Origin: Maribacter algarum (ex Lu et al. 2025) (nom. illeg.)
GTDB taxonomy: Bacteria; Bacteroidota; Bacteroidia; Flavobacteriales; Flavobacteriaceae
Direction of reading: 5' to 3'
DNA: 64,000 bases
Assembly (NCBI GenBank): GCA_947495915.1
Contig: CANMAW010000005.1
Coordinates: 1 to 64,000 of the forward strand
This document shows, in pieces, positions 9,716 through 18,398 of this stretch (positions are counted from its first letter, which is position 1; each line of letters begins with the position of its first letter). The notes beneath the pieces were generated by a model. It searched no databases. It had not been told where the DNA came from and saw nothing but the letters and a program-made list of their open reading frames with translations. A program made the position numbers and the translations under genes.

Positions 9716-9856
9716 ATGCCCAACAACGTATAAAAGTAATAGTGGTTTGGGGCTTAACTGAAACCGCTATTACTTTTAATTTAATATATTGTTATGCGAA
9801 AAGTAAATGCATTTTACCCCCTATTACTCTAATACAAACCCGTTGTAATCAATAGC
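9716..9856 (+). repeat. attC-like intergenic element E7
   Basis: Left core ATGCCCAACAAC, right core GTTGTAATCAATAGC; internal stem AAGTAATAGTGGTTT/AAACCGCTATTACTT. Confidence 0.78.
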
Positions 9857-9930
9857 GAAAAAATACTTGTAAGAAATTTTCTAGAAAAGTTAAACTGCAA
9901 ATTGTACTTTAATACATCTTGTTTTTAATT

Positions 9931-10557
9931 TTACATTCCATATTTATAACCTATTCGGATGGTAAAATTAAAAAGGTAATTATCGGTTCCTTGAGAATCT
10001 AACTCTGATGTACTCCTAAAAAAGTTAAGTAAATCAAATCCCAAACCTGTTTTAAATTCGACATTCCATCTATAATTAATATTTCGTTTCATACCCCAGG
10101 CAAGTGTTAAAAATAAACCACTCTCAGCATTAATATCAACGTCTTTAGGTGAATAAGCTAAAAACCTAGGATAGTAACGAAAAGCCCCAGAGGCAAAATC
10201 ACCACTATTATGAAATGTGTTTTTGCTATTTCCCTGGCGTTTTCTTGAGTTGTAGTACCATCTAACCCACAAAGAACCTACTGGCAAAAATAACGGGTAT
10301 TGATAAAACAATGAGTTTGGGTTTTTCTGATTAGACATAATATTATCATCTGAAATTATTTTATCTTTAATAAAAATTGGTGCTTCATAGCCAAATTCGG
10401 TTCTAAAAGCCCAATTTTTATTCAAACCAGTTTCGTTATTCCACCAAATACCAAGGGCTCCTGTTTGTATTCCGCTAATAGATTCATCAACTATCTGAGC
10501 TTTACAAACAGAAAAAAATAAAATTAGAATAAAGGGACTCCGAAAGAGATATTTCAA
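9931..10557 (-). CDS. Predicted secreted/outer-membrane beta-barrel-like protein, reversed relative to the array
   Basis: ORF; signal peptide; similar by eye to the 27454-28011 product (SISGIQTGALGIWWNNETGLNKNWAFRTEFGYE vs SIFGMQTGFLGVWFNHELSLNHHWVLHTELGLD). Confidence 0.65.
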   Translation of the reverse strand: MKYLFRSPFILILFFSVCKAQIVDESISGIQTGALGIWWNNETGLNKNWAFRTEFGYEAPIFIKDKIISDDNIMSNQKNPNSLFYQYPLFLPVGSLWVRWYYNSRKRQGNSKNTFHNSGDFASGAFRYYPRFLAYSPKDVDINAESGLFLTLAWGMKRNINYRWNVEFKTGLGFDLLNFFRSTSELDSQGTDNYLFNFTIRIGYKYGM

Positions 10558-10753
10558 AATTAAAAATAGTTGTTAGTTAAACCTCACAAACGTAGGAAAA
10601 ATCAACTTCGTATGCGGTTGAATCTGTAATCACAAACGTTGTAGAGAAGGAATTTGCTCATGCGCAATCGTTATGTCGATGGACTTTTTAGCTTGTTTGA
10701 GCAAATGGACTTTAGCGTTTAAAACAAAACAGAATATGCTTACTCGGACGAAA

Positions 10754-10965
10754 GCTATTGATTACAACAAAACCTAAACGTAATGTGGGCTAAGGGTTTT
10801 ATTCGCAGCGTTTGCGTATTTTTATGAGGTCGCAAAATCTTTGGGATTTTGCTTTGGACGAGAAAAAAATAAATCAAAACAAAAAGATTTCGCTATGTGC
10901 GTGGCGGAAAGCAAACGCCAATTTGCTCCCGCACTGTTCATAGCTCAACCGTTGTATGCCATTGT
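10754..10965 (+). repeat. attC-like palindromic intergenic element E8 (type A)
   Basis: Left core GCTATTGATTACAAC, right core GTTGTATGCCATTGT; hairpin GCAAAATCTTTGGGATTTTGC. Confidence 0.82.
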
Positions 10966-11013
10966 GTACAACCTCTATAAAAATAGTGTCTAACAAGTTA
11001 AAAGGTTAACCCA

Positions 11014-11406
11014 ATGAAAAAAATCATCACTTTTACCGTTTTATTTCTAATTGTATTATCGTGCTCAGACTCAAAAGATGGCGACTGGGACGATAATATA
11101 AAACTATCCCAAAAAGAAGTACAACTTTCTTCTGGGCAAAACAATGTCGAAATATCAACGGAAGGCACCGGATGGTGGATTGGGGAAGTTTCAATGGACG
11201 GGGAATTATTCGACTTAAATGGAATTGACACAACAAAGGAAAATTTTACTATTGAAGAAACTGAATTCTCTATTGAAAGAAAAAATTCAACGGAAATTTA
11301 TATTTCAATGCAACAAAACCGAACTGAATCTACAAGGGTTTTGATAATTGGACTTCAAGCGGGTAATTATTTTGATGGAATAAAGATTACGCAGTCAGCG
11401 AATTAA
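11014..11406 (+). CDS. Small lipoprotein with BACON-like/Ig-like sequence
   Basis: ORF; lipobox VLSC; QLSSGQNNVEISTEGTGWWIG pattern. Confidence 0.55.
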   Translation: MKKIITFTVLFLIVLSCSDSKDGDWDDNIKLSQKEVQLSSGQNNVEISTEGTGWWIGEVSMDGELFDLNGIDTTKENFTIEETEFSIERKNSTEIYISMQQNRTESTRVLIIGLQAGNYFDGIKITQSAN

Positions 11407-11409
11407 AGA

Positions 11410-11614
11410 ACAACGGCATACCACAAAACCTATAAACAATACGGGCTTCGGGCTTAGTCGCAGGGTTTGTGTATTTTTATGATGTCGCTACATCTTATGG
11501 ATTTAGCTTTAGAACAAAAAAATAAAACGAAACAATAAGCTTTAGCTTCGTGCGCAGACGGCAACGAAAAGTTTCCTTACTACCGCACTACGCTTAGCCC
11601 AAACGTTGTAAGTA
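11410..11614 (+). repeat. attC-like palindromic intergenic element E9 (type A)
   Basis: Left ACAACGGCATACCACAAAACC, right GCTTAGCCCAAACGTTGTAAGTA; inner GTCGCTACATCTTATGGATTTAGC. Confidence 0.82.
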
Positions 11615-11630
11615 ATTTAAAAATATCCCT

Positions 11631-11906
11631 TTGAGAATATTTAAAAACATATTATTATTCCAAAAAAAAATATTTTTTATCTCTTATATGATTTCAATCG
11701 TGATTGGAATATTACTTGGCGGCAAATTTTCTACTATTGGATTCTGTTTCATTATAATTGCTCCAATAATTCAATATTACGTTTATGAAATAAAACATAA
11801 AAACGAATATTACTTCTACTATAATTTAGGATTAGGCAATCTTGAACTATGGGCTTCTACATTCATAATAGCTTTAATTAATCTGTTGATATTATCATTA
11901 ATATGA
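11631..11906 (+). CDS. Small multi-TM membrane protein, probable ABC partner
   Basis: ORF of 91 aa with several hydrophobic segments; overlaps the start of the ABC ATPase gene (ATGA-type overlap). Confidence 0.55.
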   Translation: MRIFKNILLFQKKIFFISYMISIVIGILLGGKFSTIGFCFIIIAPIIQYYVYEIKHKNEYYFYYNLGLGNLELWASTFIIALINLLILSLI

Positions 11907-12586
11907 ATGGACTACATATTGACAGTTTAACCAAAAAATACAATAATAAAGTCATCCTAAGTGATATATTCCTCTCGTGCGAAAAAGGCAAAATAACGGG
12001 TTTAATTGGTAGAAATGGTTCTGGAAAATCTACGTTTTTAAAAATAGTATTTGGGACTGAAAAGGCTGAATCGAAATTTGTACGAATAGGTAAAAAAATA
12101 ATTAGAAATATTTCAGATGGAAGAAATCTAATCAACTATTTGCCACAAGACAATTTCTTACCAAATAACATAAAAATAAGCACATTAATAAAGCTATTTC
12201 TTTCAAAAGAGAATTCGGATATTCTATTTAAGAACGAGCATATAATTCCATTGTTAAACAAACAAAATCAAGACTTGTCTGGCGGCGAAAAAAGAATAGT
12301 GGAAATATTACTAATCATTCATTCTGATACAGAGTACATTTTACTTGATGAACCATTTAACGGAGTAAGCCCCATTGTTCGGGATTATATCATAGAATAT
12401 ATTAAGAAAATGAAGTTGAATAAAGGATATATTATTACGGACCACGATTATGAAAATGTAATCAATTTAGCGGATAGTATTTTGTATTTGCAAAATGGAT
12501 ATTTAAAAGAAATCAATGACAAAAGCGAATTAGTTGAGTTAGGCTATCTAACAAAAACTACTTACAACAATACCTATAGCAAATAG
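11903..12586 (+). CDS. ABC transporter ATP-binding protein
   Basis: ORF; Walker A GLIGRNGSGKST, signature LSGGEKR, Walker B YILLDEP. Confidence 0.95.
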   Translation: MNGLHIDSLTKKYNNKVILSDIFLSCEKGKITGLIGRNGSGKSTFLKIVFGTEKAESKFVRIGKKIIRNISDGRNLINYLPQDNFLPNNIKISTLIKLFLSKENSDILFKNEHIIPLLNKQNQDLSGGEKRIVEILLIIHSDTEYILLDEPFNGVSPIVRDYIIEYIKKMKLNKGYIITDHDYENVINLADSILYLQNGYLKEINDKSELVELGYLTKTTYNNTYSK

Positions 12587-12769
12587 GGCGAAAAAGTGCT
12601 AAATTTAATGTCTTGGTATTATTTATTAAGTCCGCCAAATCTTTTGGATTTGGCAATTAAAAAAGAAAAAATAATTACAAAACAAAAAGCTTTGGCTCGC
12701 AGACCAGACGGAAACGAAAAGTTTCCTTGTCTGCCCTACTTGCCATAACTGAGACCGTTGTGTGTCAGC
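12559..12769 (+). repeat. attC-like palindromic intergenic element E10 (type A)
   Basis: Left core TACTTACAAC (inside the ABC gene 3' end), right GCCATAACTGAGACCGTTGTGTGTCAGC; near-identical body to E6. Confidence 0.85.
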
Positions 12770-12876
12770 TATCAAAACACCTAATAAAAATAAAATCTAT
12801 TAAAAATTCACAGTTTGCTTTTTCTACTGTCTAATATAATGTAGCCAAAACTCATTGGTTATTTAAATTTATTAAA

Positions 12877-13287
12877 ATGTCAGTAATTAAAAATCACGAT
12901 GTACAAAGTATTAACCTATCAACATCAACCGAAAAAGCATTTGATTACATTGCCAATCCTGTAAACTTAGAAAAATGGACTGGAGCTTTTAAAAATGCCG
13001 ATGACAAATCTGCACTATTAGTTACTCCAAACGGAGAACTTAAAATTGGTTTAGAAACAAAAACTAATAGAGAATTAGGAACTATAGATTGGTACATGAC
13101 AATGCCGGACAAAAGTGTAGGCGCTGCATATTCAAGAGTAACTTCAGGACCTGATGGTAAGGCTATTTATTCTTTTGTTTTAATAGCTCCACCTGTGCCT
13201 TTAGAAGAAATAGAAGGAACTTTGACAGCTCAAATAGGTCAACTTAAGGATGAACTAATAAAATTACAAGAAATTTTAACAGTATAA
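12877..13287 (+). CDS. SRPBCC-family (START-like) protein
   Basis: ORF; INLSTSTEKAFDYIANPVNLEKWTGAFKNA. Confidence 0.75.
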   Translation: MSVIKNHDVQSINLSTSTEKAFDYIANPVNLEKWTGAFKNADDKSALLVTPNGELKIGLETKTNRELGTIDWYMTMPDKSVGAAYSRVTSGPDGKAIYSFVLIAPPVPLEEIEGTLTAQIGQLKDELIKLQEILTV

Positions 13288-13338
13288 AAAAACATAAAAA
13301 AGGCTAAATTTCATTTTAGCCTTTTTATAAATCTAAAC

Positions 13339-14139
13339 ATGAAAGAGCAACTGATAAAAGAAAGCTTAGCAGGAAATAAAAAAAGTCTTGAAAAATTGAT
13401 AAAATCTATTGAAGGTTTAGTGTACAATTTGACACTTCGTTTTTTATGGAATAAAGCGGATGCAGAAGATGCCACCCAAGAAATTTTGATAAAAGTAATA
13501 ACCAATTTAAGTAAATTTAATAGGAAAAGTAAATTTGATACTTGGGTTTATAGCGTTTCTACTAATTACTTAATCAACCAAAAGAAAAGTTCGTTTGAGA
13601 AGCATCCTATGTCGTTTAGTAGCTTTTCTGAAGAATTATATATGATTAAAGAGCCTGTTAGTTATGATTTACCTGATAAATATTTATTAGAAAAAGAAAT
13701 GAAAACAGGTTGTACCTTAGCAATGTTACAATGCCTGAGCAGAAATTTGAGAATTGTTTTTATACTAGGTAGTGTTCTTAAAATAAAAAGTAATGTAGCT
13801 TGTGAAATTTTAGAAATTACACCTGTAAATTTTAGAAAAAGACTGGAAAAGTCAAGAAAACTAATAGATACTTTTATGAATTCTAATTGTGGTGTTTACA
13901 ATCCTAAAAACCTTTGTAGGTGCAACAATAAAATAAACAATGCTTTAGCTTGTAAAAGAATTATAAAGAACGACCTGAGTTTTGTTTCTGATGTAGAAGT
14001 TTATAATGACGAAATGGAAGAATTAAATTCTATGACTGGTATTTATGGAAATCACGGAAAATTTAAAAGTAAATCAGACTTTTATAATGAGCTAGCAAAA
14101 CTTGTAATGAATAAAAGAATAATAAATTTCGAGCAATAA
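13339..14139 (+). CDS. ECF-type RNA polymerase sigma factor
   Basis: ORF; RFLWNKADAEDATQEILIKVITNLSKFNRKSKFDTWVYSVSTNYLIN region 2 motif. Confidence 0.88.
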   Translation: MKEQLIKESLAGNKKSLEKLIKSIEGLVYNLTLRFLWNKADAEDATQEILIKVITNLSKFNRKSKFDTWVYSVSTNYLINQKKSSFEKHPMSFSSFSEELYMIKEPVSYDLPDKYLLEKEMKTGCTLAMLQCLSRNLRIVFILGSVLKIKSNVACEILEITPVNFRKRLEKSRKLIDTFMNSNCGVYNPKNLCRCNNKINNALACKRIIKNDLSFVSDVEVYNDEMEELNSMTGIYGNHGKFKSKSDFYNELAKLVMNKRIINFEQ

Positions 14140-14144
14140 ATAAA

Positions 14145-14289
14145 GCCGAACCCACAACAAAGTATAAAATTAATTGCTTGGTTCTAGCCTACTTACGAAA
14201 ATCTTCGCGGATTTTCAGCTTGGTGTGTACTTGCAAAGTTAAGTGCTAACTCACGCAACTACTCATAGCTGATACCGTTAGTTGTAAGC
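14145..14289 (+). repeat. attC-like palindromic intergenic element E11 (type B)
   Basis: GCCGAACCCACAACAAAGTATAAAATTAATTGC...ACTCATAGCTGATACCGTTAGTTG; hairpin GAAAATCTTCGCGGATTTTC (14197-14216). Confidence 0.82.
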
Positions 14290-14305
14290 AGAAAAAACAA
14301 ACCTC

Positions 14306-15232
14306 ATGAGTCCAAAAATAAAAACATTAAAGCCAAATGAACTTTTGGAATCTTTCATGGATTTTGGATTAAAACGGAATGACATTTTCAAAAAGGGACA
14401 TGAACTTTTCTATATTGCCAAGTTACAAGATTTAACACCAATTTCTCGGCCCCCTGTTCCTCCTGTAAAATCAAAAACACATTCTTTAATTTTTCTTACA
14501 AGTGGTGTTTTAGAAATGAATGTTGGTTATCAAAAAATTCATATCAATAAAAATGAATGTGTTATAATTCCGGCTGGTATGGTTTTTAGTCATAGTATTG
14601 AAAATTATAATAAAGGAAAAGAAGGAAAAGGCATTATTTGTGGATTTAGTGATGATTTTTTAATTGGACAAATTGGTAGTCGTGATTTGTTAAAATCTTT
14701 CGAATTTTTGACAATTTTAGGAAATCCAATTATCAAGCCTAAAAAACAATCCATAAAATATCTAGTTCAATCACTGAATAGAATTATGTATGAATACAAA
14801 ACATCAAATCTAAAAAACGTACTCATACTACAATCTTACTTTATTTCTATACTTTGCGAATTAAACACTGATTACCTATCTGCTTCTTTAAAAAAAAATA
14901 AAACTGCAATTAAGATAACTAATAGATTTATAGAGTTAGTTCACAAAAAAATAAATACTACACACCAAGTTTCTACTTATGCTTCATTGCTAAATATCAG
15001 CCCTAATCATTTAAATAAAACTATTAAAATAATTACCCAAAAATCTCCTTCTAATTGGATTAGAGAGATTTTGATTAACGAAGCAAAAGTATATCTCTTT
15101 CAAACTGACCTTTCTATACAGGAAATATCCTTACAATTAGGATTTGATGACCAATCATATTTTACTCGCATATTTAAAAAACAAGAAGGCATAACGCCAG
15201 TCGCTTATCGAGAATTGATTGATTTGTCCTAA
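14306..15232 (+). CDS. AraC-family transcriptional regulator
   Basis: ORF; C-terminal INEAKVYLFQTDLSIQEISLQLGFDDQSYFTRIFKKQEGITPVAYR. Confidence 0.93.
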   Translation: MSPKIKTLKPNELLESFMDFGLKRNDIFKKGHELFYIAKLQDLTPISRPPVPPVKSKTHSLIFLTSGVLEMNVGYQKIHINKNECVIIPAGMVFSHSIENYNKGKEGKGIICGFSDDFLIGQIGSRDLLKSFEFLTILGNPIIKPKKQSIKYLVQSLNRIMYEYKTSNLKNVLILQSYFISILCELNTDYLSASLKKNKTAIKITNRFIELVHKKINTTHQVSTYASLLNISPNHLNKTIKIITQKSPSNWIREILINEAKVYLFQTDLSIQEISLQLGFDDQSYFTRIFKKQEGITPVAYRELIDLS

Positions 15233-15348
15233 CATCAGATTGTTCTCTTCTAGTCTTGTTCTTCTCTCACCCCCTACTTTTGTTGGAGAAAAAATAAATG
15301 GTAAGCAATTATCATTTTATACGTTGTAAAAAAACATAATAAAATTGA

Positions 15349-15558
15349 ATGATTCACGTATTTAAGACTTCGGTTAGAACTACAAAGGATGTTGACAAAA
15401 TAAGACCTCTGCTAGATAATTTATCTTAGAATCTAAAATGGAATTTTGATTTAGAAGATTGTGACAATATTTTACGAATTGAAACTTCCTTTATCTCACC
15501 AAACACAATTATAAACCTACTGGTTGATGCCTCATTTGATTGTCAAGAATTAGAATAA
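15349..15558 (+). pseudogene. Small ORF interrupted by in-frame TAG
   Basis: MIHVFKTSVRTTKDVDKIRPLLDNLS*NLKWNFDLEDCDNILRIETSFISPNTIINLLVDASFDCQELE*; TAG at 15427-15429. Confidence 0.5.
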
Positions 15559-15567
15559 ATAGAAATT

Positions 15568-16530
15568 ATGAAAAAAATGAAAGCAATAATATGCACAGAA
15601 TATGGAGAGCCAAACGTCTTAAAATTGACTGAAGTCCAAAAACCAATTCCAAAAAAAAATGAGGTAATAGTAAAAATTCACTCAACTGCTGTTACTGCAA
15701 GTGACTGCCTTATTCGTGGATTAAAGATACCTGGAGGACATCGCTTTCCTATGAAGCAGTTAATGAAATTTGGAATGCGTGTATTTATTGGATTTACAAA
15801 ACCACGAAACCCTATACTTGGTTTAGTATTCTCTGGTGTAATAGAAAAAACTAATAATGTTTCTAACTATAAACTTGGAGATGAAGTATATGGTTTTACG
15901 GGAGTAAGCAGAGGAACTTATGCAGAATATAAATGCGTATCTAATAAAGAAATAATATCAGGACAAATGGCTTTGAAACCTAAAAATGCCAGCCATCAAG
16001 AGGCTACAGCAATTGTTTACGGAGGAACATTAGCTATACATTTTATGAGGAATGCAAATATTAAAAAAGGACAAAAGGTTTTAATTTATGGAGCTTCTGG
16101 TGCGAATGGTACAGTTGCTGTACAAATTGCCCAGTATCATGGAGCTGAAGTCACAGCAGTTTGTAGTAATAAAAATTTTGATTTAGTAAAATCACTTGGT
16201 GCGAATAAAGTAATTGATTACACATCTAAAGATGCAATCAATAAGTTAGAAAAATATGATTTTATTTTAGATGCAGTTGGAAAAAACAAAACATCAAGTT
16301 TAAAAGTAGCATCTAAAACTTCACTTACATCGAATGGTATTTATGCATCCGTTGATGATGGTTTTTTAAAAATAAAACCAAGCTATTTACAAAAATTAAA
16401 TACCTATTTTGAAACTGGAAATTTTAAAGCTATAATTGATAGAACCTATTCTTTGAATGATACAGAAAAAGCCCACGAGTACGTAGAAGAAGGTCATAAA
16501 AAAGGGAATGTTATAATAAATGTGGTGTAA
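15568..16530 (+). CDS. NAD(P)-dependent alcohol dehydrogenase/quinone oxidoreductase (MDR superfamily)
   Basis: ORF; GQKVLIYGASGANGTVAVQIAQYHGAEVTAVCS. Confidence 0.93.
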   Translation: MKKMKAIICTEYGEPNVLKLTEVQKPIPKKNEVIVKIHSTAVTASDCLIRGLKIPGGHRFPMKQLMKFGMRVFIGFTKPRNPILGLVFSGVIEKTNNVSNYKLGDEVYGFTGVSRGTYAEYKCVSNKEIISGQMALKPKNASHQEATAIVYGGTLAIHFMRNANIKKGQKVLIYGASGANGTVAVQIAQYHGAEVTAVCSNKNFDLVKSLGANKVIDYTSKDAINKLEKYDFILDAVGKNKTSSLKVASKTSLTSNGIYASVDDGFLKIKPSYLQKLNTYFETGNFKAIIDRTYSLNDTEKAHEYVEEGHKKGNVIINVV

Positions 16531-16630
16531 AGAGTTAAGATATACCTTGTATTCGAACCTTCTTTATATTCAGAACTTTTTCAATAATTTACTTTAAATA
16601 TAGAAGGAGTTTTACTTAATTGATTAAAAA

Positions 16631-16774
16631 GCCAGCAGCTAACACAGTATATAATTTATTGCTAGGTATAGTCTATTTTCGAAAACCCTCGCGTATTTTC
16701 TATTCGGTTTGTATTTGCTAAATTAGTTGCATAAACCATGCAGCTAATCTTATACAAAACCATTATGCCCAATT
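16631..16774 (+). repeat. attC-like intergenic element E12 (type B, diverged)
   Basis: GCCAGCAGCTAACACAGTATATAATTTATTGC...CTAATCTTATACAAAACCATTATGCCC; GAAAACCCTCGCGTATTTTC hairpin. Confidence 0.78.
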
Positions 16775-16782
16775 AAGAGAGA

Positions 16783-17469
16783 ATGAATAGACTAACTCGA
16801 ATAACAGCAATTCTAATTCAATTACAATCTAAAAAAATTGTTACTGCAAGTGAAATAGCTGAAAGATTTGAAATTAGCTTAAGAACTGTTTACAGAGACA
16901 TTAAAACACTTCAAGATGCTGGAGTTCCGGTAGGTTCTGAAAACGGAGTTGGATATTTTATGGTGAATGGCTATTCATTACCACCAATAATGATTACTCA
17001 AGAAGAAGCAAATGCTCTAATTGTTTCGGAAAAATTAATTCTAAACCAAGGAGACACTTCCTTGATTAAAGATTTCAATTCCTTACTAATAAAAATAAAA
17101 TCGACTCTTAGGGCTTTTGAAAAAGAAGAAATTTCAAAACTGGAGAATAGGATAGAACCTTCAACAAAAAACAAAAAAAACACAAGTAATTGGTTGTCTT
17201 CAATACAAAAATCAATCACCCACTCCAATGTTATAAAAATCAATTACTTATCAATTTACAAGGATGAACATACAACTCGTGAAATTGAACCTCTTGCCAT
17301 TTATTTCACCGAGAGTTCTTGGGTTTTAGTTGCATTCTGTCGTTTACGAAACAACCTACGCGAATTTAGATTAGATAGAATTTCTACACTCTTTATTACC
17401 TCAGAAACGTTTGATTATCAACAAGATTTCTCATTAAATGATTATTTCAAGAAATTTATTGAAGTATAG
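16783..17469 (+). CDS. YafY-like HTH/WYL-domain transcriptional regulator
   Basis: ORF; RLTRITAILIQLQSKKIVTASEIAERFEISLRTVYRDIKTLQDAGVPVGSENGVGYFM. Confidence 0.92.
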   Translation: MNRLTRITAILIQLQSKKIVTASEIAERFEISLRTVYRDIKTLQDAGVPVGSENGVGYFMVNGYSLPPIMITQEEANALIVSEKLILNQGDTSLIKDFNSLLIKIKSTLRAFEKEEISKLENRIEPSTKNKKNTSNWLSSIQKSITHSNVIKINYLSIYKDEHTTREIEPLAIYFTESSWVLVAFCRLRNNLREFRLDRISTLFITSETFDYQQDFSLNDYFKKFIEV

Positions 17470-17528
17470 CTGACATAGGGTTGTCACTCCTCCCATTTAC
17501 ATTTGTCTCATAAACTTAAATATACCAA

Positions 17529-17918
17529 ATGAAGCATTTATTAATTGGTATTATAGCTGTCGCATTGTTTAGCTGTAATACCCAGAACAAAACAAGTATG
17601 AGCGAACAAAGTAAAAAGGTTGGAACAATTGAATTGGTTATTTTTGATACCTATCCTCAATATTCCAAAGCAGAAGTGATAGCAGCAGCAAAAGCCGTGA
17701 ATCCTGTTGCAGAAAAATTTGATGGCTACATTGGAAGAAAGCTAGCGGTAGACAAAAACGGTAAATGGACTGATATTGTTTATTGGACTGACCTGAAATC
17801 AGCTGAACATGCTGCACAAGAAATTTTGAAAAGTGAAACCTGTAAAAAATTCTTTGGAATGATAAATCAAGAAACTATGCAATTTATGCATCTTGATCCT
17901 GTAATGGATTCCAAATAA
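17529..17918 (+). CDS. Small lipoprotein, dimeric alpha/beta-barrel (monooxygenase)-like
   Basis: ORF; lipobox LFSC; DGYIGRKLAVDKNGKWTDIVYWTDLKSAEHAAQE. Confidence 0.6.
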   Translation: MKHLLIGIIAVALFSCNTQNKTSMSEQSKKVGTIELVIFDTYPQYSKAEVIAAAKAVNPVAEKFDGYIGRKLAVDKNGKWTDIVYWTDLKSAEHAAQEILKSETCKKFFGMINQETMQFMHLDPVMDSK

Positions 17919-17924
17919 AAAGGT

Positions 17925-18398
17925 ATGACTAAAAACGACATAATTAAAAGGGTTCAGGAAAAATTTGATGGTCTTGTCCTAAATAAAAATTGGGGAGAAA
18001 TAGGACTATTTTACAATCCAGAAAATAAACTAAGTAAGGGTATCTATCTATTGACATTCAAAGAAAAAGATGGTTTAAATGACAAAGCATCAAATACGGA
18101 TAGAAATGGCGTATTTAGGCTAAACGTTGGAATATCAAAAGATACCTTTTTTAGGTTGTTTGGAGAAAGACCCAAAAGACCAAAAGCAGGCCAAATAATT
18201 GATATGCCTTATGACTTTTCTGAACTTAATAAAATAATGCCTCATCCGATTTATGGTTGGATGAGTTGGATTTGTATTTTAAATCCGACAAGGGAAACTT
18301 TTGATAAATTATTCCCACTAATCGAAGAAGGATATTATTTAGCTTTGAAAAAATACGAAAAGAAAATAGAAGGGCTTAACAATTTAAATTTAAAATAG
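17925..18398 (+). CDS. DUF6194-like protein
   Basis: ORF; GVFRLNVGISKDTFFRLFG...YGWMSWICILNPTRETFDKLFPLIEEGY; family assignment from memory. Confidence 0.6.
   Translation: MTKNDIIKRVQEKFDGLVLNKNWGEIGLFYNPENKLSKGIYLLTFKEKDGLNDKASNTDRNGVFRLNVGISKDTFFRLFGERPKRPKAGQIIDMPYDFSELNKIMPHPIYGWMSWICILNPTRETFDKLFPLIEEGYYLALKKYEKKIEGLNNLNLK

Noticed and set aside
11033-11236. Overlapping reverse-strand ORFs in the ORF track (e.g. 10998-11231, 11033-11236, 23464-23736)
   Set aside because: They lie antisense to better-supported genes and have no recognisable domains; treated as spurious.
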